Assembly: GCF_000018145.1 (NCBI RefSeq)
Contig: NC_009952.1
Location: forward strand, 3,534,001-3,598,000
Length of the DNA: 64,000 nt
Origin: Dinoroseobacter shibae DFL 12 = DSM 16493
GTDB lineage: Bacteria; Pseudomonadota; Alphaproteobacteria; Rhodobacterales; Rhodobacteraceae
Reading direction: 5' to 3'
This document shows, in pieces, positions 27,914-36,951 of this stretch. Position 1 is the stretch's first letter, and each line of letters opens with the position of its first letter. The position numbers and the translations under genes were made by a program. The notes under the pieces are model-generated. The model was not told the DNA's origin, made no database searches, and saw only the letters and a program-made list of their open reading frames with translations.

Positions 27914-30349
27914 TCACTGGTTAACCGTCTCGAGTTTGTTCAACTCTTCTCGAGCGGTGGCGAACTGAGGCCGGGTCTCGTCTGGCCCCACAAGCGCCAG
28001 TGACTTGCGGAATTGCTCTGCGGCATCCTCTGTCCGCTCTGCCGCGAGATAAGCCATGGCGAGATGATACTGTACAAGCGCATCCGACGACAGGGCCGCG
28101 GCCGCAGGTTCGAGATACTCGACAGCCTCTGCGTAATCACCGCGCAAGTATGCAAGCCAGCCATAAGTATCCTGGAACGCCGGGTTCTCGGTGCCGCGCA
28201 GACGACGGGCAATCCGGTAAGCGCGCTCGATGCTCGCCTCGTCCGTCCGGTGTGTCGACAGCAGACTCGCGAGGTTGTTAGAGACGACGATGGATCCGCT
28301 GGACTGCTCGTAAAGACGCTCGTAGATCTCGATCGCGCCGTCTATATCGCCCGCCTGTTCAAGCGTCGAGGCTTGAGCCCAGAGCAGGTTTGCGCCCTGC
28401 GGAAAACGCTCCAAGCCTTCGGCGAGCGCGGCGCGAGCCTCGCCAGGGCGTTGCAAACGGTTCAAGGTACGCACGAGTTCCAACCAGATCCTCTCTCCGG
28501 CCTCTTGGCGCGCAGACAGAGCGCGATAAGACTTCGCAGCACCCTCGAAGTCGCCCACGGAATTTTTAAGCGCCGCATCGAGAACGAGAACCTGGAAACT
28601 GTCCGGGTCTTGCGCCAAGGCCTCATCGACCATGGCGCGCGCGCGCTCCGCTTCGCCCGCATTCAACAAGGACTGAACCGTGGCTGTCAGGGCTGTGAAG
28701 TTTCCGCCATCCTGCGTCGCCAGGTTCGACAGCAAGTCGAGCGCTTCGCCCTGACGCTGCTGACCGTTCAGGATCGCGACACGAATGCTGTCGGCTGCTT
28801 CACGCACCCCCGGTTGATCGAGGCCACGCAACGTTGTTTCGACATGCTCAGCGCGCGCCCAATCTTCCAACTGCAAGTAGACCTCGGCCAAGGCCAAAAG
28901 AAGTTGCGTATTCGACGGCGCGCGGCGCAGGGCATTTACGAGCACATCTTCGGCGGTCAGAAACTCTTCGGTGCTCACCAGCAAACGGGCGTAGCGCAAG
29001 CTCTCTTCCGGCGCATAGCTGGAGGTCTCCACCGCCAGACTCAGCAGATCCCGCGCGAGTTCCCGGTCCCCGTTGCGCATATGCGCGTTGGCGATCAGAG
29101 TCATCAGTTGAGGATCGTCAGGGGTCTGGTCCAACGCGGTCCGCAGCAAGCTGATGGCGCGCTCGGTCTCATCCCTGTCGATGAGCCAGCTCGCCTGCAT
29201 CTTAATCGCATCCACGTTGGTCGGGTCTTCCACCAGAGTTTCCTCGACGAGCTGACGCGCGCCAACCTCGTTTCCAGTCGCGAGAAGCATCTGAGCCAAG
29301 GCAACCTTGAAACGATTCGTATCGGAGGACTCGTTCGCAGCATCCACGATGGCCTGCATCTTGGAGATCCCCTCATCCCGCCGCCCGAGATCGAAGATCA
29401 GCGAGGCTTCGAGCGCCTGAAGAACGGGACGATCCGGCACTGTCTCATTCGCCAACTCGAGCTCGGAAAGGGCCGCTTCAATGCCACGAGTGTCCCGCAG
29501 GTAACGCACGAAGGCCACGTACTCCGTCGGATCTTCGTCGCTCGGGGAAACCACGGAACGGATGAACGACTCGGCCTTTTCAGGCTCGTTCTGCTGGCGA
29601 TAGAACTGCAAGACGAGACGCCTGTAGCGATCCACATCTGGATACTGAGCAACAAGTTCGAGAAGCTGTTCTTCGATTTCGACGGTGCGCCCGAGCTGTT
29701 CGAGCGCCGCGAGGCGAAACATGTAGAGCTGCTCCGCTTCCTTGTTGTATTCCAGCGCGGCATCGACACGCCGTAGCGCAAGATCGAAATCCTGTTGCCA
29801 GATGGCACCGTCGATCAGAATGTTGTGCAACGTGAGTTTCTCTGGCGCCTGCGCCAACTTGGCCTCCGCCTCGGTGAGCAGGGTCCTGCGCGTGTCATCG
29901 TCGCCGTTCAAGCCCGCTTCGCGATACCGCATGACAAGATCGAGGACCTGAACCTCGAAATCGTCCGCTGCAATTTGCCTGGCGCGGTTGACATGACGCG
30001 TTGCTTCTTCCCACTGACGTCCGTCGATAGATAGGTTGGCGAGAACGATGCGCGCTTGCAGATCGTCCGGGTATTGCTCCACCAGTCTCAGGTATTGCCC
30101 GAAAGCCTCACTGATCCTGCCCTGGTCAAGAACAGTCGCCGCATAGAGCGCCCGGGCGTCGCGGTGCAGACCGTTGAGTTGGAAAACATTGCGCAGTTCC
30201 ACAAGCGCGCGATCGACATCTCCAGCCTCAAGGAGTTCGATGCCTTTTTGGTAGTGGCCTTCCGCGCGCTCCTCAGCCGTGTCGCACGCAGCGAGTGCAA
30301 CCACACCAAGCACGCCGAACATCAAGCGGGCCGTTCCAAAAAATCTCAT
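27914..30349 (-). CDS. PEP-CTERM-system-type TPR-repeat lipoprotein
   Basis: An 811-residue protein with a lipoprotein signal peptide (LMFGVLGVVALAACDTAEE, lipobox LAAC) and about 18-20 tandem TPR-like helix pairs that run almost to the end (for example DRALVELRNVFQLNGLHRDA, and GDYAEAVEYLEPAAAALSSD). Large TPR lipoproteins of this kind accompany exosortase loci (PrsT type) and probably scaffold polysaccharide export or sorting in the periplasm. I chose the ATG at 30349 because the signal peptide begins there and GGAG lies 8 bases upstream; the reading frame extends further upstream to 30385. The gene is transcribed towards the exosortase gene, 109 bases away. Confidence 0.88.
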   Translation of the reverse strand: MRFFGTARLMFGVLGVVALAACDTAEERAEGHYQKGIELLEAGDVDRALVELRNVFQLNGLHRDARALYAATVLDQGRISEAFGQYLRLVEQYPDDLQARIVLANLSIDGRQWEEATRHVNRARQIAADDFEVQVLDLVMRYREAGLNGDDDTRRTLLTEAEAKLAQAPEKLTLHNILIDGAIWQQDFDLALRRVDAALEYNKEAEQLYMFRLAALEQLGRTVEIEEQLLELVAQYPDVDRYRRLVLQFYRQQNEPEKAESFIRSVVSPSDEDPTEYVAFVRYLRDTRGIEAALSELELANETVPDRPVLQALEASLIFDLGRRDEGISKMQAIVDAANESSDTNRFKVALAQMLLATGNEVGARQLVEETLVEDPTNVDAIKMQASWLIDRDETERAISLLRTALDQTPDDPQLMTLIANAHMRNGDRELARDLLSLAVETSSYAPEESLRYARLLVSTEEFLTAEDVLVNALRRAPSNTQLLLALAEVYLQLEDWARAEHVETTLRGLDQPGVREAADSIRVAILNGQQRQGEALDLLSNLATQDGGNFTALTATVQSLLNAGEAERARAMVDEALAQDPDSFQVLVLDAALKNSVGDFEGAAKSYRALSARQEAGERIWLELVRTLNRLQRPGEARAALAEGLERFPQGANLLWAQASTLEQAGDIDGAIEIYERLYEQSSGSIVVSNNLASLLSTHRTDEASIERAYRIARRLRGTENPAFQDTYGWLAYLRGDYAEAVEYLEPAAAALSSDALVQYHLAMAYLAAERTEDAAEQFRKSLALVGPDETRPQFATAREELNKLETVNQ

Positions 30350-30482
30350 ATCCTGCGCTCCCAAAGACGCTGACCTCAACAACACAAGGCGCCAAAGCGC
30401 CTGTGTGTGTAACTTAGCAATGCAACTATGGTATCGCTACGGCGACAAGCGCACAATAAAGTGCGGTGAAACCAGCTTTAGA

Positions 30483-31174
30483 TTAGTAACCGGTGCAGCG
30501 CAAAACAACTGTGACCGTACCCCGCAAAATCCGGATATCGCCGCGAAGGGACATGTTGCCTTCGTAAAGATCGTCGTACTGCGCACGACAGCGGAAACTG
30601 CAATCGTTTCGGTCAGAAATCTGCCAAGTGCCGGTGATTCCGGGGCGCAGGCGATAATATGCCTTTCCGGGATACATCTCGCGCTGGGCCTCCATCATTG
30701 GCCGCGGGCCTACGAGGGACATCTCACCCTTGAGTACATTCAGGAGCTGGGGAAGTTCATCAGCGGAGCTTTTCCGCAGCAGGCGACCCACTCTGGTAAT
30801 GCGAGGGTCGCGCTTGAGTTTCTGGCGCGTGTCCCACTCATGCCGCGCCTCAGGGTCAGCCTCCAGGTAGGCTTCCAGTTTTTCGTCTGCATTCGGGACC
30901 ATGGTCCGCAACTTCCAGAGGCGGAAGGTGCGGCCGTTCCGGCCCACACGATACTGCCAATAGAAGGGGTTGTGACCATCCAGCCCAGCGCCACGCACAA
31001 CGCCAGTATCAACACCAGAGGTACCACAAATACAGATGAAAGAACTACCAGGACCAAGTCAAACAAACGTTTTCCATGCTCGCGGTAGAGTTGGGATGAT
31101 TTTGCCGCGGGTACCTGAAGACCAAGCGCTGCTACAGGTTCGCTTCCGGAAATATCACTCGCTCTTATCGTCAT
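30483..31174 (-). pseudogene. Sugar transferase (bacterial, polyprenyl type), frameshifted
   Basis: This encodes two overlapping parts of one enzyme, a polyprenyl-phosphate sugar phosphotransferase that starts exopolysaccharide repeat-unit synthesis at the membrane. The upstream part (from ATG 31174) has the leading membrane helix (RLFDLVLVVLSSVFVVPLVL). The second part is in another frame and carries the catalytic core: NPFYWQYRVGRNGRTFRLWK, RKSSADELPQLLNVL, SLVGPRPMMEAQREM and YYRLRPGITGTWQI. A perfect tandem duplication of GCTGG at 30980-30989 breaks the frame; deleting one 5-base copy gives a continuous 228-residue protein with the expected VALDGHNPFY join. It may be a true mutation, a phase-variable site or a sequence error. 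Confidence 0.85.
30980..30989 (-). repeat. 5-bp tandem duplication causing the frameshift
   Basis: On the minus strand GCTGG occurs twice back to back. The plus strand reads CCAGCCCAGC. Removal of one copy restores the sugar transferase frame (see the gene entry). Confidence 0.9.
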
Positions 31175-31186
31175 GCTACTCTTCAC

Positions 31187-31729
31187 TCACCATATATGCG
31201 TCTTCGAAATGCTCGACGCTCCACACACAGATCGCAGAACTGCGCGAACCGTTAACACAACACTAACTAAGCATTTACCGGGCAAACTGCCAAGCCTCCA
31301 GATCATCGGCGAAACTACCTATCTCGAGTTAAAGCCTTGATCTAAATAAGAAAACGAACTCTTTATCCGTTATGGAATTTGTCGCGAACCGCCATCAAAC
31401 CAGAAGGAATGCTGCATTTGTTGCGAGTTTTGAGCGAATTTAAAGGATTTGGCATGGTAGGTTCAGCGGCAGAACTGCAGATTGCGAATCATTCTTGGCT
31501 GGCCTCGATTGTGCCAGCCGGGCCTGTGTTGGGCAGACAGACGGGCAACACTGTGCCATCCAGAGGCGTTCGTGAAACAAACTCGTGCAAAAGACATCTT
31601 TGCGGCGCATTTTACTGGTCTGAGTGGCCGGCAGCAGGCAGATAGCTGCACAGACGACGCGCCGTGCCTATATGCTCAAGGTGCCGCGGGATGTCAGCTA
31701 TGGTTTTGAACGGTTGTGAGTATGTATAA
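31187..31729. other. Intergenic divergent promoter region of the exosortase/EPS locus
   Basis: About 540 bases lie between the divergent sugar transferase and ATPase genes. I see no credible gene. The stretch near 31300-31450 is AT-richer than its surroundings. A weak inverted repeat (GTGTTG, 31526-31531, and CAACAC, 31546-31551, 14 bases apart) lies about 180 bases before the ATPase. Promoters for both operons must sit here, but no clear -35/-10 pair stands out. The short reading frames in it show no family features. Confidence 0.55.
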
Positions 31730-32584
31730 ATGTCCATGAGCGGATTGTATTCGGACTATTTCGGGCTGACGGAGAGGCCCTTCAAACTGCTGCCCGATCC
31801 TGACTTTCTGTTCTGGAGCAAGATCCACAAACGGGCTTATGCGGTGCTTGAGTACGGTATCTTGAGCGGCGCCCCGATCACGGTCCTGACCGGCGAAGTC
31901 GGGGCCGGCAAGACCACTCTGCTGCAGCGCCTTCTGCGTTCCATCGACGATACGGTGACTGTCGGCCTGATTTCAAATGCACAAGGCGGTCGTGGCGAGC
32001 TGCTTCAATGGGTTCTTAACGCCTTGTCGGTTACCAGCGACGGCAACGGAGATTATGTGTGCCTGTTTCAACGGCTTCAGGACTTTCTGATCCACGAGTA
32101 CAGTGAAGGCCGCAAGGTCATACTGATCATTGATGAAGCGCAAAACCTGTCGCCGGAGGGTCTGGAAGAACTGCGGATGCTGACAAACATCAACTCGAAC
32201 AAGGATGAAATCCTTCAACTCGTACTTGTCGGACAGCCGCAACTTCGCAAGATGATCATGCATCCCGACCTGCAGCAGTTCGCGCAGCGTGTGTCGGCCT
32301 TCTATCACATTCCTCCGATGGACCGGGACACTATGGGCGAGTATGTACAGCACCGCATGAAGCATGCCGGGGGATCCGGGCATGAGTTCACCGACCAGGC
32401 CCTCGACCGAATATACCAAGCAAGCGAGGGCGTTCCTCGCCTCGTGAACAAGCTGTGCGATTTTGCTTTGCTCTATACGGCAACCGAGAACCGGGACGTA
32501 GTGACAGCCAGTGCGGTGGATGAAGTCTTGTCAGACGGCATCTTCGTCGGGAATTTCGACCAACTTGGCGAGGCAGCGGAATAA
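31730..32584 (+). CDS. Exosortase-system-associated ExeA-like ATPase
   Basis: A 284-residue AAA+ ATPase. It opens with YSDYFGLTERPFKLLPDPDF, typical of ExeA/GspA-type and of XrtA/PEP-CTERM-system ATPases. Walker A is GEVGAGKTTLLQRL (about residues 55-68) and Walker B VILIIDEAQNLS. No membrane segment or peptidoglycan-binding domain is present, unlike ExeA. In exosortase/EPS loci such ATPases are conserved companions of the chain-length and kinase genes, but their exact role is not known. The ribosome binding site is weak; ATG 31736 is another possible start. The stop overlaps the next start (TAATG). Confidence 0.88.
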   Translation: MSMSGLYSDYFGLTERPFKLLPDPDFLFWSKIHKRAYAVLEYGILSGAPITVLTGEVGAGKTTLLQRLLRSIDDTVTVGLISNAQGGRGELLQWVLNALSVTSDGNGDYVCLFQRLQDFLIHEYSEGRKVILIIDEAQNLSPEGLEELRMLTNINSNKDEILQLVLVGQPQLRKMIMHPDLQQFAQRVSAFYHIPPMDRDTMGEYVQHRMKHAGGSGHEFTDQALDRIYQASEGVPRLVNKLCDFALLYTATENRDVVTASAVDEVLSDGIFVGNFDQLGEAAE

Positions 32585-34110
32585 TGTTCGATATGCGGTA
32601 CTACACATCCGTCTTGTTGCGCCGCTCGCCGTTACTGATCGTGGTCACCGGCGTCTGCGCAGTGTTATCTGTACTAGTCGCTCGTGAGTTACCCGCAAAA
32701 TACGAAGCCTCGGCAAGACTGTTGGTCGAATCGGCCCAGATCCCGGATCAGCTGGCGATGTCGACAGCAACTACCGGCGCGCAGGAGCAGCTGGAAATCA
32801 TCCAGCAAAGGCTGCTGACGCGGGCCAATCTGCTCGATATAGCAAACCGGTTCGAAGTGTTTCCCGACATTAGGTCGATGAGCCCGGATGAAGTCGTCCG
32901 TAGCATGCGGAGCAACACGCGCATAAACCTGACATCCGGTCGTGATCGCGCGACACTCATGACGATCTCCTTCACCGATGATCGTCCTGTGACGACGTCG
33001 GACGTTGTGAATGAGTACATCACTCTGATCCAGCGTGAAGATAGCCGCCTCAGAACCAGCCGCGCGTCGGAGACCGAGCAGTTCTTCAAACAGGAAGTCG
33101 ATCGGCTCGCCGTTCAACTTGACGAGAAAAGTGCCGCGATTCGACAGTTCCGCTCCGAAAACTCCGATGCTCTCCCCGAAACGTTTGAGTTTCGGCTTGA
33201 ACGGTTAGCGGGTTTGCAGGAGCGATCCACAGCCTTCACCAGGGACCTACTCATCCTAAAAGAACAGCGTCAGCAACTCAAAGAAGCTTTGGACGGTTTG
33301 CGGACCGGGTTGCCCGAAGACGCCACGGAAGAGCTTTCTCAAGAAGAAGAAAAGCTCGTGGATCTCAGACGAGAGCTTGTGGAGGCAATGGAAACTGCGG
33401 GCGAAACCGCACCGCGGGTTCGAATTCTGCAATCCCGGATCGCCCAGGTCGAGCGGGTCATTCAGTCGCTCGGCGGCATCACGGCGATCGAGAACCCGAC
33501 CCAGACTCTTCAGGCGCAGATTGAACAGATCAACGCGCAGATCGGGTTCTTGGAGGAGCAGCTTGGCACCACCCAATCCCAAATTGAAGACGTGGAAGCC
33601 ACGCTCGATCTGACACCTGGCATCTCGGTGTCTTTGGAGTCCTTGCAACGGGACTACCAAAACGTTCAGGAACAGTACAACTCCGCGGTAGAGCGACTGG
33701 CGATTGCGCAAACCAGTGAGCGTATAGAATTGGCATCACGCGGCCAGCGCATCATCGTTCTCGAACAGGCTGCGACACCGACTGACCCGTCGAGCATGCC
33801 ACCACTTCTTGTCGCTGCCGGAGGTACCATCGGCGGTTTCTTTCTGGCTCTGGGGTTGGCAATCCTCCTGGAGGTCATGAGCAAGACGATCCGCCGACCT
33901 AGCGACCTGACCAAAGGTCTTGGCATTGTGCCGCTGGCGACACTCCCTTACGTCAAGACGAGCCGTGAGATCGTTTTTGAACGGGTGGCCAAAGTTGCAA
34001 TTATTCTCGTGATCGTCACCGGCATTCCGGCGATGCTCTACGCGGTCCATATGCTTTATCTGCCTTTGGATCTGCTCGCCGACAGGATCCTGACGCGCAT
34101 TGGTGTCTGA
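32584..34110 (+). CDS. Wzz/GNVR-type polysaccharide chain-length protein
   Basis: A 508-residue inner-membrane protein with one membrane helix near the N-terminus (LLIVVTGVCAVLSVLVAREL) and two towards the C-terminus (LLVAAGGTIGGFFLALGLAI and VAIILVIVTGIPAMLYAVHM). A long periplasmic coiled coil lies between (about 150-400), rich in Glu, Gln and Arg. It controls the length of exopolysaccharide chains with the ATPase encoded next to it. It starts at the ATG overlapping the ATPase stop and is followed by the kinase-like gene 47 bases on. Confidence 0.88.
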   Translation: MFDMRYYTSVLLRRSPLLIVVTGVCAVLSVLVARELPAKYEASARLLVESAQIPDQLAMSTATTGAQEQLEIIQQRLLTRANLLDIANRFEVFPDIRSMSPDEVVRSMRSNTRINLTSGRDRATLMTISFTDDRPVTTSDVVNEYITLIQREDSRLRTSRASETEQFFKQEVDRLAVQLDEKSAAIRQFRSENSDALPETFEFRLERLAGLQERSTAFTRDLLILKEQRQQLKEALDGLRTGLPEDATEELSQEEEKLVDLRRELVEAMETAGETAPRVRILQSRIAQVERVIQSLGGITAIENPTQTLQAQIEQINAQIGFLEEQLGTTQSQIEDVEATLDLTPGISVSLESLQRDYQNVQEQYNSAVERLAIAQTSERIELASRGQRIIVLEQAATPTDPSSMPPLLVAAGGTIGGFFLALGLAILLEVMSKTIRRPSDLTKGLGIVPLATLPYVKTSREIVFERVAKVAIILVIVTGIPAMLYAVHMLYLPLDLLADRILTRIGV

Positions 34111-34157
34111 TCAAACCGCATTGAGCCGATATGCTCTTGACCAAGGAATGTCCTGGA

Positions 34158-34988
34158 ATGGAAAAGCTACAAGCCGCCCTGGATAAGGCACGTGAACGTC
34201 GCGAAGGTTCCGTTCCGCCGTCAGGACTGTCCTCACAACGCCCGTCACAACGCGCGCCGCTCGAGGATCGGTGGAAGGCGTTGAAACCGATCCACACGGA
34301 TCCCAAAATTCTGAGAAAAAACAGGGTTTTCTTCAAGGATTCCCAAAACAGCGAGGCCGCGAGTTTCGACGTTCTCAGGACCAAGGTTCTCCTTCAGATG
34401 GAGAAGAACGGCTGGACTCGCATGGCTGTAACCTCCGCAGGTAGCCGCGCAGGCAAAAGCACGGTCTGCTGCAATCTTGCAAGTTCCATCGCTCGCCAGC
34501 AATCCATTCGAGCCATCTTCATGGATCTCGACATGAGAAACCCGTCCATGGCCAAGAAACTCGGCGTCGAGACTGATGGCACTGTTGCAGATATGATGAC
34601 CGGGAGCATCAGCTTTGAAGAGCATGCAAGTCGGCTTGGGCCGAATGTTGCACTCGCCATGAATGCACGCCCCGTGAAGGATCCGTCTGATGTGTTCCTC
34701 GACGACGCAACAGGCAACTTCCTGCGACGGCTCGAGCAGGAATATCAACCGAACCTCATGGTATTCGACGTGCCCCCGATTTTTGTCAGTGACGATGCGA
34801 CGGCGATTTTTTCTCATGTCGACTGCGTGTTGATCGTGGTCGATGCGGAACGCAGCACGATACCGGATCTGGACCGCTGCGAAAAGGAAGTTGCGGATCA
34901 CGCCAATGTACTGGGCATGGTGCTCAACAAATGCCGCTTTCCAGAAGCCGGTTATGGCTATGGTTACGGCTACGGGAAAAAGAGCTAG
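34158..34988 (+). CDS. Tyrosine-protein-kinase-like ATPase (CpsD/CapB type)
   Basis: A 276-residue cytoplasmic ATPase. It has Walker A (TSAGSRAGKSTVCCNLAS, about residues 92-109), Walker A' (IFMDLDMRNPSM) and Walker B (LMVFDVPPIFVSDD). The C-terminus has a run of alternating Tyr and Gly (YGYGYGYG), the tyrosine cluster that such BY-kinases autophosphorylate. With the Wzz-type protein before it, it forms a chain-length and kinase pair. Start at ATG 34158; AAGGA lies about 10 bases upstream. Its stop overlaps the convergent phosphoesterase by 4 bases. Confidence 0.87.
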   Translation: MEKLQAALDKARERREGSVPPSGLSSQRPSQRAPLEDRWKALKPIHTDPKILRKNRVFFKDSQNSEAASFDVLRTKVLLQMEKNGWTRMAVTSAGSRAGKSTVCCNLASSIARQQSIRAIFMDLDMRNPSMAKKLGVETDGTVADMMTGSISFEEHASRLGPNVALAMNARPVKDPSDVFLDDATGNFLRRLEQEYQPNLMVFDVPPIFVSDDATAIFSHVDCVLIVVDAERSTIPDLDRCEKEVADHANVLGMVLNKCRFPEAGYGYGYGYGKKS

Positions 34989-35746
34989 GGCGCAGTCGCG
35001 CTGAAAAACTTAATCCCGCGATCATCGCATCGCAGGACAGATAGACGACCCGTTCGATAAGCACCGGTATCCAGTGCAATATGACCGCAGACAGCCTCGC
35101 TTTGGTCAACGATCGTATGACCATGTGCTACCCAAATCCCATCGGACCGGGGTATGAGAGCGGGAGAGGGGCGCCCCCAGAGCAGTATGTCCTCGTCTTG
35201 TGCCTCCCAGGCTTGCGCAGGATCGGTAATGGCATGCACACAGCCCAACGACCCCGAGCGCCACGACAGGGGCAACGACCGCATCCAATAGAGAAGCTCC
35301 GGCTCGATCGTGTCGAGGAAACTGTCGCGCAGTGCCTCAAGCCGCGACTGGCCCTTCCGCGGGTCCGCCCTTGCGGGCGCAAAACTTGCTAGTGTCTCAG
35401 TCCCACCATTCCTGAGCCAGCGATCCCCCCTGCGATCCGGGTCATCTAGAAAATCCAACATCATCCGCTCATGGTTACCCATCAGACAGATAACCTCCAC
35501 ATCGGCGATCCGCAGCTTGAAGAGCCGGTTGAGAACACCCGCACTATCCGGACCGCGGTCGACGTAGTCCCCTAGAAAAACCAGCGAAGCTGCTGCCGAT
35601 CCGCGGTCGGCTTGGATCAGCTCGAGCGCATGTTCGAGCAGATCAAGGCGACCATGGATATCACCCACAACATAGGTCAGACCTTCGGGCACCGGAGGGG
35701 GCAGTACTTCAGGTGCAGCTGATTTGCGTCGGAAGAGAGACCACAC
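34985..35746 (-). CDS. Metallophosphoesterase, PPP-family
   Basis: A 253-residue phosphoesterase with the three metal-binding motifs: GDIHGRLDLL (from residue 28), GDYVDRGPDS (about 59-68) and MGNHERM (about 89-95), plus the His pair region (WVAHGHTIVD and GHIALDTGAYRTG). It resembles the bacterial serine/threonine phosphatase and Ap4A hydrolase (PrpE/ApaH-like) branch. The substrate cannot be told. It is the last gene of the ABM-MBL-phosphoesterase run, 3 bases after the metallohydrolase stop. Confidence 0.87.
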   Translation of the reverse strand: MWSLFRRKSAAPEVLPPPVPEGLTYVVGDIHGRLDLLEHALELIQADRGSAAASLVFLGDYVDRGPDSAGVLNRLFKLRIADVEVICLMGNHERMMLDFLDDPDRRGDRWLRNGGTETLASFAPARADPRKGQSRLEALRDSFLDTIEPELLYWMRSLPLSWRSGSLGCVHAITDPAQAWEAQDEDILLWGRPSPALIPRSDGIWVAHGHTIVDQSEAVCGHIALDTGAYRTGRLSVLRCDDRGIKFFSATAP

Positions 35747-35749
35747 GGA

Positions 35750-36550
35750 TCAGACCTTCAGGGATCGCGAAGGGCCATGGTCGAGACGCAAAATCGTTTC
35801 GCACCCGATATCCGGGTAATGCGAGAACACAAGCGGATCATGCCCGGGCACGATGAGCTCCCGCCGACTTGCAAGCGCTTCGAGCCGCGCGAATCCATTC
35901 ATCATGTCTTCGAGGTCCACGACCAGGGGAAACGCTTTGCGCGCGAACGCATTTTCGTAGTAGTGCGCCGCATCCGATGCAAGGCACAGCCAACCCGCCT
36001 CGGTGCGCACCCGCACCGCCTGCAGCCCGCGTGAGTGTCCCCCGATCTTGTGGACGGTCACACCCTCCGCAATCTCCGCATCGCCATCATGAAAAACCAC
36101 CTTCCCGGCATAAAGCCTTTTGATCGCAGTGCAGATGTGATCAGCGGTATAGGGCATGCGGATCACGTCGTGGCACATGCAGGGGCCCGTAGCGTAGGCC
36201 ATTTCCGCAGCCTGCATATGCAGCGTTGCATTCGGGAACAGGTGGAGGCCCCCAGCATGATCGTAATGCAGATGTGTGACAATGACCTGCTCGATGCTGT
36301 CAGGGCTCACGCCGAGAGGTGCCAGCGCCTCGGCCGGATCGGTGCGTATGGGGCGCGCGCGCCGTTCGCCTTCGTCCATGTCGTACCCCGTATCGACAAG
36401 GATCGTCTCAGGCCCTCGGCGCAGAAGCCACATGAAGTAATCCATCGCATGGGGAACGTCGTGGCGGGGATCGAACAGAAAGCTATCGCCACGTACACGG
36501 GCGTTTCGCTCTGCATACTTGATCGCATAGACCTCCCAAACACCGCTCAT
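35750..36550 (-). CDS. MBL-fold metallohydrolase, N-acylhomoserine-lactonase-like
   Basis: A 266-residue metallo-beta-lactamase-fold enzyme. The metal site is HLHYDHAGG (His93, His95, Asp97, His98), with the later ligands in GGHSRGLQ, LASDAAHYYENAF and VPGHDP. The pattern resembles the AttM/AiiA lactonase branch. A role in opening a lactone of a sugar acid or of an AHL signal fits, but the sequence does not separate the two. Its start overlaps the stop of the ABM gene by 4 bases. The neighbouring dehydrogenases make a catabolic role more likely than quorum quenching. Confidence 0.8.
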   Translation of the reverse strand: MSGVWEVYAIKYAERNARVRGDSFLFDPRHDVPHAMDYFMWLLRRGPETILVDTGYDMDEGERRARPIRTDPAEALAPLGVSPDSIEQVIVTHLHYDHAGGLHLFPNATLHMQAAEMAYATGPCMCHDVIRMPYTADHICTAIKRLYAGKVVFHDGDAEIAEGVTVHKIGGHSRGLQAVRVRTEAGWLCLASDAAHYYENAFARKAFPLVVDLEDMMNGFARLEALASRRELIVPGHDPLVFSHYPDIGCETILRLDHGPSRSLKV

Positions 36551-36837
36551 GTCTGCACCTGTGCATAGGTCCGGACGTCCTTGGCCCAGACAAGATGTGC
36601 GGTTGCCGCGTCAAAGGATTGAAAATGCGCCGCGTCCAGATGTCGATCGAATGCCTCCCGGTTGTAGTAGATCTCATAGAGAAAGACCTCGTCGGGATGA
36701 GCCGGATCGGTACAGACGTCGAAACGCAAGCAGCCGGGCTCATCGGCCAACGTCTTGCGTGCGTTGGCGAGCATCAGGGGCATGAAAGCCTCTGCACCAC
36801 CGGGGATGAGCGTGAAGGTGACAGTGACAGCGAACAT
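36547..36837 (-). CDS. Antibiotic-biosynthesis-monooxygenase (ABM) domain protein
   Basis: A 96-residue small dimeric-fold protein. It shows the ABM pattern MFAVTVTFTLIPGGAEAF, then EPGCLRFDVCTDPAHPDEVF, and YEIYYNREAFDRHL. Such proteins (YgiN-like) act as small oxygenases or quinone-related reductases, or as isomerases. Start at ATG 36837 with an excellent GAGGAGGT 5 bases upstream; upstream in-frame codons are not needed. It is the first gene of the minus-strand ABM-MBL-phosphoesterase run and divergent from the dehydrogenase at 36952. Confidence 0.82.
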   Translation of the reverse strand: MFAVTVTFTLIPGGAEAFMPLMLANARKTLADEPGCLRFDVCTDPAHPDEVFLYEIYYNREAFDRHLDAAHFQSFDAATAHLVWAKDVRTYAQVQT

Positions 36838-36951
36838 AAGACCTCCTCGATGCGTAGTGAACGATGCCATCTCGTGCGGTGCAAGGTCCATCCTGCGTTC
36901 CACTTGCGGTAGGCACAGGCACGCGGCACAACTTTCTTCGGGAGGCGTAAC

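Noticed and set aside
28013-29776. A 587-codon open frame on the plus strand antisense to the TPR lipoprotein
   Set aside because: It has no recognisable domain or ribosome binding site. The strand opposite is a clear TPR-repeat lipoprotein, and high GC content produces long antisense frames.
30975-30998. Programmed -1 frameshifting in the sugar transferase
   Set aside because: The frame change could be read as -1, but there is no slippery heptamer. The perfect GCTGG duplication explains it more simply.
31379-31709. Two short open frames in the divergent EPS intergenic region
   Set aside because: No ribosome binding site, no family features and no support from neighbours; they fall in a likely promoter region.
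36838-36951. A second copy of the GntR-like operator in the ABM/dehydrogenase divergent region
   Set aside because: No TGGTAA...TTACCA arms are present, so common control with the TRAP operon is not shown by the sequence.
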